From Bacteroidaceae bacterium (GTDB lineage: Bacteria; Bacteroidota; Bacteroidia; Bacteroidales; Bacteroidaceae), in the NCBI GenBank assembly GCA_017472635.1, contig JAFUPU010000076.1:1-35238 (forward strand): a stretch of 35,238 bases of DNA, given 5' to 3'. The stretch's first letter is position 1. Every line of letters begins with the position of its first letter. Below are positions 1 through 7,106 of this stretch, one piece after another. A program made the translations under genes and the position numbers. The notes beneath the pieces were generated by a model. The model worked only from the letters and a program-made list of their open reading frames with translations. It was not told the DNA's origin and ran no database searches.

Positions 1-344
1 TCTACGGTCACCTCGTCGCGGTCAACCACCTTACCTTGGAAGTCGCCATAGATTTCGTGGAGGTTCAAGCGGTGTGTACCGGGAATCAATGATTTGGCCT
101 TGAGAACGTCCTGACGGAGTTCGTCGATATTGCGGGCTGCACCGGGGAAGTCACCGGTTGACTGGATACCGCCGGAGAGGGCACCGGCCTGCACCTCGAA
201 GCCCTTCACGTCGTCAGCCTGCCAGCAGTGCATGCTCAAGTGGAAGTCCTGCAATTGTTCCAATACTTTGTCTGTGTCAACACCAAGGGCTGCGTAGCGT
301 TCCTTGGCAATCTCATACGCTTTGTTAATCAATTCTTCTTTCAT
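1..344 (-). CDS. rhaA: L-rhamnose isomerase, N-terminal part (runs off the window)
   Basis: Only the first 114 codons are present; the gene continues beyond base 1. The start is the ATG at 344-342, giving MKEELINKAYEIAKERYA. Recognisable L-rhamnose isomerase signatures follow: LSMHCWQADDVKGFE, then GGIQSTGDFPG and a HRLNLHEIYGDFQG stretch. The enzyme interconverts L-rhamnose and L-rhamnulose in the cytoplasm, the step before RhaB phosphorylation. It lies 139 bp downstream of rhaB on the same strand, so the two are probably co-transcribed. Identification rests on family recognition of the N-terminus; the metal-binding core lies outside the window. Confidence 0.9.
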   Translation of the reverse strand, partial: MKEELINKAYEIAKERYAALGVDTDKVLEQLQDFHLSMHCWQADDVKGFEVQAGALSGGIQSTGDFPGAARNIDELRQDVLKAKSLIPGTHRLNLHEIYGDFQGKVVDRDEVTV

Positions 345-483
345 GATAGTTGTTCGTTGTGGGCTTTACCTCCACTCCTTTTTTACCGGGGGATAGAAGC
401 CCTGATTAATTATTAATTGTTAGTGTTTCTTTTTCTATTATGGTAGACATCCTTTTAAGTTGCGGGGTAGAAGAGTGGTGGCA

Positions 484-1947
484 TTATCGGGTTACTTCCA
501 CAAACTTCTTGAATGCTTCATTCCACAACTCCGTGTCTTGAGGTGTGAATTCAGCCGTTTCAATGGATGCGGCAATGAGGTGGCGCATCTCTTGGATTCC
601 ATTAACCAAGCCTACAGCTTTTGCTTGGAGCATGATGTTTCCGATTGCTGTAGCCTCTGACGGACCTGCCACCACGGGAATTCCCAATGCGTTGGCTGTG
701 AACTGGTTTAACACATTATTTTTCGATCCTCCTCCAATAACATGGAGCTTTTCGATTGCAAAAGGTGCCATGTCTTGCATCCAACCGAAAACTTGCTTGT
801 ATCGCAATGGTAAGCTTTCAAAGATGCAACGTGTCAATTCTCCGTGTGTCTCAGGGACGGGTTGACCTGTGCGACGGCAATAGTCCTGAATGGCTTCAAT
901 CATTCGGTCGGGGTTGGCAAAACATGCATCATCCGGGTTGATCAGGCTACGGAAAGCAGGGGCTTGCATGGCAGCCTCAATGAGCTCGGGGTAAGAATAG
1001 TCAGTAGTCCATTCCTTCCGGCAGCGTTCAAGTAACCACATTCCACAGATGTTCTTAAGGAATCGGGTGGTACCTTCCACTCCACCCTCGTTAGTGAAGT
1101 TGACTTTGTAACTCTCTTCTGTGATGATGGCGTCTTTAACTTCAATTCCCATCAGTGACCATGTTCCAGAACTCAGATAAGCAAAACGCTCGTTTTGGGC
1201 AGGTACTGCTGCTACGGCACTTCCTGTGTCGTGTCCGGCTACTGCGATGACAGGAATCGCACCCAAACCTGTCTGGCGTTGCACCTCTTCGCTCAAAGTT
1301 CCTACCTCTTCACCGGGGAATACGAAACGACCGAATTGGTCTTCGGTAACTCCAACGGCATCCATCAGTTCCTTATCGAATCGCTTGGTGCGTGGGTCAA
1401 GCATTTGTGAAGTGGAAGCGATGGTGTATTCTGTAACCATCTTGCCTGTAAGCATATAGCTGAGGGCATCGGGGATGAACAATATCTTGTCGGCTGCGGC
1501 TAAAGCGGAACTTTGGTCTCGCTTGAGGGCATAAAGTTGGAACAGACTGTTGAAGTTGAGGAACTGGATTCCTGTAACGTTATAGACTTTTTCTTTAGGG
1601 ATGATGCCGAAGAACTCTTCCATGGCACTGAATGTATGCGGGTCGCGGTAGCAATAAGGACTACGCATTACACCTCCATCTTTGCCAAAACAAACGAAGT
1701 CTACTCCCCAAGTGTCGATACCGATACTCTCAATCTGTATGCCTTCTTGTGCAACAACTTTCAATCCGCGGATGATTTCATGGTACAGCGCGTATATGTC
1801 CCAATAAAAATGTCCGCCTACTTCAATGATGTTGTTGGGGAAACGGGTCAGCTCGCGCATTTCAAATCCGTTTTCGGAAAGAGTGCCTAATATGGTGCGT
1901 CCGCTTGTGGCTCCTAAATCGACTGCAAAAAACTTTCTGTCTTTCAT
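484..1947 (-). CDS. rhaB: Rhamnulokinase
   Basis: Predicted 487-residue FGGY-family sugar kinase that phosphorylates L-rhamnulose to L-rhamnulose-1-phosphate. The ATG at 1947 (MKDRKFFAVDLGATSGR) is chosen over an upstream in-frame ATG at 2049. The phosphate-binding motif DLGATSGR then sits at residues 10-17, and the upstream extension would read through the promoter. Other family signatures are GIDTWGVDFV, AGHDTGSAVAAVP (catalytic Asp region), GMWLLERCRKEW, and the C-terminal ATP-binding stretch VIGGGSKNNVLNQFTANALG. Length matches the family, about 490 residues. rhaA follows on the same strand. A Bacteroidetes-type promoter sits just upstream, and the phased palindrome array lies further upstream. 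Confidence 0.95.
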   Translation of the reverse strand: MKDRKFFAVDLGATSGRTILGTLSENGFEMRELTRFPNNIIEVGGHFYWDIYALYHEIIRGLKVVAQEGIQIESIGIDTWGVDFVCFGKDGGVMRSPYCYRDPHTFSAMEEFFGIIPKEKVYNVTGIQFLNFNSLFQLYALKRDQSSALAAADKILFIPDALSYMLTGKMVTEYTIASTSQMLDPRTKRFDKELMDAVGVTEDQFGRFVFPGEEVGTLSEEVQRQTGLGAIPVIAVAGHDTGSAVAAVPAQNERFAYLSSGTWSLMGIEVKDAIITEESYKVNFTNEGGVEGTTRFLKNICGMWLLERCRKEWTTDYSYPELIEAAMQAPAFRSLINPDDACFANPDRMIEAIQDYCRRTGQPVPETHGELTRCIFESLPLRYKQVFGWMQDMAPFAIEKLHVIGGGSKNNVLNQFTANALGIPVVAGPSEATAIGNIMLQAKAVGLVNGIQEMRHLIAASIETAEFTPQDTELWNEAFKKFVEVTR

Positions 1948-1990
1948 GCTTGTTTTATTTTTCGTTAGATTGATTTTTATTAAAATTGCC

Positions 1991-2021
1991 CAAAGGTAAG
2001 AGTTTTTTGTCAGCCGACCAA
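1991..2021 (-). promoter_or_regulatory. Candidate Bacteroidetes promoter for rhaB
   Basis: Read on the minus strand there is TTG at 2021-2019, 20 nt, then TACCTTTG at 1998-1991, matching the Bacteroidetes -33/-7 consensus (TTTG, about 19-21 nt, TAnnTTTG). The -7 box is 43 nt upstream of the chosen rhaB ATG, which also supports that start over the longer reading frame. Confidence 0.65.
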
Positions 2022-2189
2022 TAAGTTTTCTTAAAAAAAAGAAGCACAACCTTATATTTAGTGTTTTTTAAGATGAAAAGGGGCTTTTTCTTTTTAAGGA
2101 AGTAGGGGCAATCTCTTTTTCTTCTCGTCATGTGGAAAGTATGCATCTGTTTGGTTATACATCAGTCAGATGCTTATTTACGCCCAATG

Positions 2190-2286
2190 AGTCCTGGATG
2201 AAATCAGATAAGTCCTAGGACTGAACGCTGTGAGTCCTAGGACAGATTGTGCTGGGTCCTGGAGATTTTTGAATGAGTCCTAGGAC
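2190..2286. repeat. Array of five AGTCCT(AGGACT) units, 20-22 bp period
   Basis: Five units begin at 2190 (AGTCCTGGA), 2211 (AGTCCTAGGACT), 2233 (AGTCCTAGGACA), 2255 (GGTCCTGGA) and 2275 (AGTCCTAGGACT). Start-to-start distances are 21, 22, 22 and 20 bp. Units 2 and 5 are perfect 12-bp palindromes, and unit 3 matches 11 of 12. The spacers differ in sequence, so only the core and its spacing are conserved. The region 2254-2271 (gggtcctggagatttttg) matches 17790-17807 in the second array at 17 of 18 positions. Confidence 0.85.
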
Positions 2287-2348
2287 TTTTTCCTATTCTT
2301 AAGGATTTGTTGACAGGTGTAGTGTCTTTTTCTTTTTCCCTCTTTATT

Positions 2349-3101
2349 TTATCCGACAATATTGACTTTGCATACCGAGATGTTGTCTTTAGCCCCCATG
2401 AGACAAGCGGCTTTGATTAACTGTTCGGCTCCCCAATCGGCTGTGAGAAAACGGGTGAGGTGGGAGGAGGGGACTGAATCGGTCAGTCCGTCGGAGCAAA
2501 GAAGCAGTTGGTCGCCAACGGTAAGCGAAGGGGTGATGGGTTCGAAATCAATGAACACAGGGCTGCCAGAAGGGCTTCCTATACAATTGACAATGACGTT
2601 GCCCGGGGCTGAAGGACGGCCTGTGAGCCAAGAGAGGGAATGGTCGGAAGAGAGTTGTTGCAGTTCTTCTCCGCTGAGGCGGTAAAGTCGGCTGTCACCA
2701 CAATTGAACCAATAGCTGTTCCCCTCGTAGAAGAGGATGCCCACAAGCGTGGTTCCCATGCCGTAATAATCGGTATTTTCAAATCCCATGGTGCCTAAGT
2801 GTACATGCATTTGCAATACCCATTGATTGAGAGATAGCGATAAATCAGTAGCAGTGAGACCATTAGGGAGCAACCGGATGAACTTTGAGAGAGACTGCAG
2901 CGTCTCGTGGCTGGCGATGTCACCTGCATTATGTCCGCCCATGCCGTCGGCTAAGGCTATGACGTGGTGATCGCTGTCGGTGACCGCATATTGGGAAGTA
3001 TACCGGTTGTCGCGTAGCAAGTGGTCACCGATGAGTATCATGTCTTCGTTGCGCGGACGGGTGGGACCGATGTCGCTGATGGCATCTAATTGGAATATCA
3101 T
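2349..3101 (-). CDS. PP2C-family protein Ser/Thr phosphatase
   Basis: A complete 250-residue PPM/PP2C phosphatase, probably cytoplasmic and metal (Mn/Mg) dependent. Family motifs appear in order: SDIGPTRPRNED (residues 9-20), ADGMGGH (51-57, with the metal-binding Asp-Gly), NCGDSRLYRL (133-142), LCSDGLTD (201-208) and AKDNISV (237-243). No membrane segment or signal peptide is visible. It is the last gene of a five-gene minus-strand run and lies 13 bp after the FHA gene. The natural inference is that it reverses phosphorylation by the kinase encoded at 7107-10121. Relatives include Stp/PrpC and the PppA phosphatases of type VI secretion loci, but no such locus is present here. Confidence 0.93.
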   Translation of the reverse strand: MIFQLDAISDIGPTRPRNEDMILIGDHLLRDNRYTSQYAVTDSDHHVIALADGMGGHNAGDIASHETLQSLSKFIRLLPNGLTATDLSLSLNQWVLQMHVHLGTMGFENTDYYGMGTTLVGILFYEGNSYWFNCGDSRLYRLSGEELQQLSSDHSLSWLTGRPSAPGNVIVNCIGSPSGSPVFIDFEPITPSLTVGDQLLLCSDGLTDSVPSSHLTRFLTADWGAEQLIKAACLMGAKDNISVCKVNIVG

Positions 3102-3114
3102 GTTGATGTGGTGT

Positions 3115-3687
3115 TTAATTGAGGGTGACAGATACGTTCAGTAAAATGTTGGCTAATTGCAATTTGCCTCCATCTGTAAGAGGACAGGGGATGCCAGGTG
3201 ACAAAGGCTCTCCGTCAAACTTGCTGCCGTTGGATGACCCCAAATCAGTAACTGTCCATCGATTGTGGACGGCATCGTAGTTTAGGCGTGCATGAGTGCC
3301 TGAAACATACGGGAACCCGGAAAACTGGCGTTGGTAAATGCCTTGTCTGCGACCGATGGTGGCACCATCGACACCTTCTATGGTCAGTCCTAACATGCTG
3401 TTTGACAAGATTAAGTGGGATTTGCACCCGACTTTTACGGTCGTGTCAGCCGTGGGAGGAGCAGGAGCGGTGTGGGGAGAGGGTGTGGCCGTTTCTATAG
3501 TTACTCCGGTGAAATCTCCTCCTTGGTTTTTGACCGAAGCTGCTGCCACCATCACACCTCCACAGCGTGTACAACGATTGCCTTTACCTGGTTTGCGGCA
3601 TATTTGGCAGTAGCGAATCTCTCCACCGCACATGTCGCAGTAGAGTGAGTCGTCAGGGATTTCTATTTTACATCTGGGACAAATCAT
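3115..3687 (-). CDS. Zinc-ribbon and FHA-domain protein
   Basis: 190 residues. The N-terminus carries two zinc-ribbon-like modules: cysteine pairs C3/C6 with C17/C20, and C27/C30 with C39/C42. A Pro/Thr-rich linker (about 60-85) follows, then a C-terminal FHA domain (about 88-190) with the expected conserved residues: IGRR (111-114), SGTHARL (129-135) and the TDLGSSNG segment (147-154). FHA domains bind phosphothreonine peptides, so this is probably the reader for the neighbouring kinase. The first residues, MICPRCK, resemble the start of the AAA+ protein encoded just upstream (MICLHCKK), suggesting a shared metal-binding tag. Spacing to neighbours is 13 and 30 bp, consistent with an operon. 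Confidence 0.88.
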   Translation of the reverse strand: MICPRCKIEIPDDSLYCDMCGGEIRYCQICRKPGKGNRCTRCGGVMVAAASVKNQGGDFTGVTIETATPSPHTAPAPPTADTTVKVGCKSHLILSNSMLGLTIEGVDGATIGRRQGIYQRQFSGFPYVSGTHARLNYDAVHNRWTVTDLGSSNGSKFDGEPLSPGIPCPLTDGGKLQLANILLNVSVTLN

Positions 3688-3717
3688 ATATCTTAGGCAT
3701 TTTTGTGGTCTATGATT

Positions 3718-6700
3718 TTAAGGAATGTCTTCAGCCTTGATTAATCGATAATCTTCTTCGGTAAGACGTTCCGGTGGGGTGGATGCTACACGCATAGACA
3801 GTCCGCTGATGGTTTTTTCAAACAGAGTCCGCATTTCGCGTGCATTTCCGAAGTTACGTGTCTTTTCTTGGTAAAGGTCATGTACTTTTTGAGCCAGTGC
3901 CATTTCTGCGGATTCAGAAAGCGTATAACCTTTTTGTTGCGCCATCTGTTTGAAAATGAGGGTGAGCTCGTGTTCGCTGTAGTCTTCGATGGTGAGCTTG
4001 TGTGTGAAACGGCTTTCCAATCCGGGATTTGTTTGCAGGAATGCAGCCATTTCGCGCCCATATCCGGCAGCGATGACAATGAACTTTCCTTTGTCATCTT
4101 CCATTCGTTTCATCAGTGTTTCTATCGCCTCTTTTCCAAACTTGTCGCCACTTCCGCCTTCTGGCTCATATAACGTGTAGGCTTCGTCAATAAACAGTAC
4201 TCCTCCGATTGCACGGTCGCATAGGGCGTTCACCAACGAGGGTGTTTCTCCGACGTATTTCCCGACCATTTGGCCGCGGCTTGCTTCTATGACACGACTG
4301 GTGGGCAATAGTCCTACAGCCTTGAAAAATTCACCTAACTTACGTGCTATGGTTGTCTTGCCGGTTCCTGGATTTCCGGTCAGTATCATATTGAATGTTA
4401 GAGGCTCAGCCTGTCCGATGCCCATCTCGAGCCGCTGTTTCATAAATACGACCTGTACTGCAAGTCGGCGTACGGCTTCTTTAATTTGGTTCATGCCAAT
4501 GAACTCATCCAATTCTGCCATTATTCCGGCAAGTGTTTTTTCGCTGCCTTCTTTTTCGCCAAAAATGTCTCGGGATGTCAGCTCAAACATCATCTCTTTG
4601 GTGAAATCGGTTTCGCTCATAGCTTCCATCAACCGTTTGCTTTGATTGGCTACAGCCTGGTCAAACAATTTGCGCACTTCACGTGCGTTGCCAAAGTCGC
4701 GACTGCGGGTTGCATAAACTTGTTCGAAATGGTGCAATAGCTCTTGTTGGCAGTCAGGCGTAAGGGTAAAACTATTCTCTTTTACCAACTGTTTGAATAT
4801 CTCGGTGAGTTCGTCGGGGCGATAGTCTTCGAAATGGATGGTTTTGGCAAATCTTGATTTCAGACCAGGGTTGGAGTTGATGAAAGTATGCATCTCGGCA
4901 GTGTATCCGGCAACGATACATACAAAGCGTCCGCGATCGTCTTCCAGACGTTTCAGTAAGGTGTCAATGGCTTCATTGCCGAAAGAATCATTTTCTCCTG
5001 CTTGTAGTGTGTAAGCTTCATCGATAAATAAGACACCTCCTAAGGCAGAATCGATTAGCTGGTTTGTCTTTATGGCTGTACCCCCTACGTGTCCTGCCAC
5101 CAGGCTGCTACGGTCTGCTTCGACCAATTGTCCGCGGGTGATGATGCCCAGTGCTTTTAGAATGTTTGCCATGATGCGGGCAACGGTGGTCTTTCCGGTG
5201 CCGGGATTGCCTGTAAATACATAGTGCGAAGCTGTCGGGGCATGCCCTGTATCCCGCTTGGCATGCAGGTTTATGAGTGATACCAGGTCTGTTATTTCTT
5301 CTTTGACTTCCTTCAGTCCGATGAGTGATGAGAGTGGAGCCAATATCTCATGAAGGTCAACACTTGCCGGACGTTCGTAGGGGATATCTTCTGCTTGGAT
5401 TGTCAGTAATGCTTCGTCTGTTTGTTCATCGGGCGACAACTGAGAGATACGCTCTGCTTGTCGAGAACAGATTTTTTGCGCTAATAGCCGCATTTCCCGT
5501 GCATTGGCAAAGTTTTTATCTCGCTCTGCATGAAGCTTTTCTACCAATTCTTTGGCAATAGCTTCGGCTTCGGGGGTGAACTTGTAGTGTTTCTTCTCGA
5601 TAAATGAAATCAATATCCTTGTCAGTTCTTCAGCACTATAATCTTCTATATTGATGAATCGGGTGAAACGGCTGCGCATGCCTGGATTGATGTGGAGCAG
5701 ATGTTCCATCTCAGTCTGATAACCGGCAGCAATTACCACAAAGCGTCCGCGGTCGTCTTCCATGCGTTTCATCAATTTCTCGAGAGCTTGTGCGCCCTGT
5801 TCATCTCTTGAGCCGTGCTCGTTCTGTGGGGCAAGGGTGTATGCTTCATCAATAAAAAGGATGCCTCCTATCGCTTTATCGCAAAGTTTGTCAACCACCT
5901 TAGGGGTTTCTCCTGCATATTGGCTGACCATTTGGCTGCGGTCTACCTCAATTACGTGTCCGCTGTCGAGATATCCGATTGCTTCAAGAATTTCGCCCAG
6001 TTTACGTGCTACAGAGGTCTTTCCAGTACCTGGATTCCCTGTGAGAACAATGTGTAGTGGCTGTCTCTCCTGCTCGCCAAGTCCCCGACTGGCGCGGTCG
6101 TTTTCGGCTTTTACTTCCCACGCAATTTCTCGCATGGTTTGTTTGACCTTGTCCATACCGATGAACTCGTCTAATTCACTCAATATTTCATCAATTCCAC
6201 GTATGGGAGGCACGTACCCTCGGATGTCTTCCTCTGAGATTTCTCCAAGAACCTTGGTGTCTCTTGACAAATATGATGTGAACATGTCTTCAGCCTTACC
6301 TCGCGCAAAGTGTCCGTAGGCAAAAGAGTCATCATGCTTCTTCAGTTCATACTTGAATTGTCGGAGTAATTTGTCAGCGGCTTGCGGTGTCAAGGTCTCT
6401 ATCCCATATCGTTCTTTCAACGTACGGATACATATTTCATATAATTCTTCAGCAGTAAAGCCTGTGAGCCTGAAGTGGTATTTGAATCGGCTTTTGACTA
6501 CAGGATTTTGTTCGAGGAATCCTTCAAATCCGCCGGGGAGTCCTGCTAATATGACGATGGGGTCGCCTTCCCAACGATCCATTTCTATGAACAATTTGTC
6601 AAGCGGATTAACATTGTTAGCGTAGTTGTCTGGAAGCAGTTTCTGTACGTTGTCGAAAAATAAGATGCCTCCACGCGCCTCTTTTATGTTTGAGTCCCAG

Positions 6701-7044
6701 TGCTCGACAAATCGGTTATAGTCTACAGCATCAACAATTTTAAGCTTGGATTTTTTCAATACTCCATGTTGTGCCAGATATTCCGATAAAATTTGAGGAA
6801 TAGTAGTCTTTCCTGTTCCTGTTTCACCGATGATGATAGTGTTCAAGTTCAGTCGTACGCTTGTATGCTTGCCATTATCTGTCAGATGGGTGAGGGTTGA
6901 TACGATACTTTGGAATCGTTTCTTGACTTCGTCAGTACCGACGAGTTTGTCCAGCGGGTTCTTTAAATCGACGAGCGCTTTTCCGCACCATCTGCAATAG
7001 CGCGCAACGGGACGATTTTCTTTTTTACAGTGCAGGCAAATCAT
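3718..7044 (-). CDS. Four-module CbbX/SpoVK-like AAA+ ATPase with N-terminal zinc ribbon
   Basis: 1108 residues. An N-terminal zinc ribbon (C3, C6, C17, C20) is followed by four tandem AAA+ modules. Walker A motifs are GETGTGKT (73-80), GNPGTGKT (336-343), GNPGTGKT (612-619) and GNPGTGKT (890-897). Walker B motifs are GGILFFDN (125-132), GGILFIDE (393-400), GGVLFIDE (669-676) and GGVLFIDE (947-954). Modules 2-4 are typical of the CbbX/SpoVK group (IDEAYTL, NPGxxSRF, FxNAREMR). Module 1 is divergent: Asn132 replaces the catalytic Glu, so it may bind but not hydrolyse ATP. Usual family members have one module, though multi-module forms exist. Probable role: remodelling of partner proteins within the kinase/phosphatase/FHA cassette. 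The partner is unknown. Confidence 0.92.
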   Translation of the reverse strand: MICLHCKKENRPVARYCRWCGKALVDLKNPLDKLVGTDEVKKRFQSIVSTLTHLTDNGKHTSVRLNLNTIIIGETGTGKTTIPQILSEYLAQHGVLKKSKLKIVDAVDYNRFVEHWDSNIKEARGGILFFDNVQKLLPDNYANNVNPLDKLFIEMDRWEGDPIVILAGLPGGFEGFLEQNPVVKSRFKYHFRLTGFTAEELYEICIRTLKERYGIETLTPQAADKLLRQFKYELKKHDDSFAYGHFARGKAEDMFTSYLSRDTKVLGEISEEDIRGYVPPIRGIDEILSELDEFIGMDKVKQTMREIAWEVKAENDRASRGLGEQERQPLHIVLTGNPGTGKTSVARKLGEILEAIGYLDSGHVIEVDRSQMVSQYAGETPKVVDKLCDKAIGGILFIDEAYTLAPQNEHGSRDEQGAQALEKLMKRMEDDRGRFVVIAAGYQTEMEHLLHINPGMRSRFTRFINIEDYSAEELTRILISFIEKKHYKFTPEAEAIAKELVEKLHAERDKNFANAREMRLLAQKICSRQAERISQLSPDEQTDEALLTIQAEDIPYERPASVDLHEILAPLSSLIGLKEVKEEITDLVSLINLHAKRDTGHAPTASHYVFTGNPGTGKTTVARIMANILKALGIITRGQLVEADRSSLVAGHVGGTAIKTNQLIDSALGGVLFIDEAYTLQAGENDSFGNEAIDTLLKRLEDDRGRFVCIVAGYTAEMHTFINSNPGLKSRFAKTIHFEDYRPDELTEIFKQLVKENSFTLTPDCQQELLHHFEQVYATRSRDFGNAREVRKLFDQAVANQSKRLMEAMSETDFTKEMMFELTSRDIFGEKEGSEKTLAGIMAELDEFIGMNQIKEAVRRLAVQVVFMKQRLEMGIGQAEPLTFNMILTGNPGTGKTTIARKLGEFFKAVGLLPTSRVIEASRGQMVGKYVGETPSLVNALCDRAIGGVLFIDEAYTLYEPEGGSGDKFGKEAIETLMKRMEDDKGKFIVIAAGYGREMAAFLQTNPGLESRFTHKLTIEDYSEHELTLIFKQMAQQKGYTLSESAEMALAQKVHDLYQEKTRNFGNAREMRTLFEKTISGLSMRVASTPPERLTEEDYRLIKAEDIP

Positions 7045-7106
7045 AACTGGGCATTTTTGTTCTTTCTTACTTCGTTTTCTCAGTAGTTATAGCAAGACTG
7101 CTTAAC

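Larger units (their letters stand above)
1948..2348. other. 401-bp intergenic region between the PP2C gene and rhaB
   Basis: No credible gene. It holds the rhaB promoter (1991-2021), an A/T-rich leader, and the phased AGTCCTAGGACT array (2190-2286). It is the 3' flank of the signalling cassette and the 5' flank of rhaB, both on the minus strand. I see no classical hairpin-plus-T-run terminator apart from the palindromes themselves. Confidence 0.6.

Noticed and set aside
484-2049. Longer rhaB start at 2049
   Set aside because: It adds 34 residues before the conserved DLGATSGR region and runs through the -7/-33 promoter.
2190-2286. CRISPR array
   Set aside because: The conserved unit is only about 12 bp, spacers are about 10 bp, and no cas genes are nearby. 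The 20-22 bp period is far shorter than a CRISPR repeat-spacer unit.
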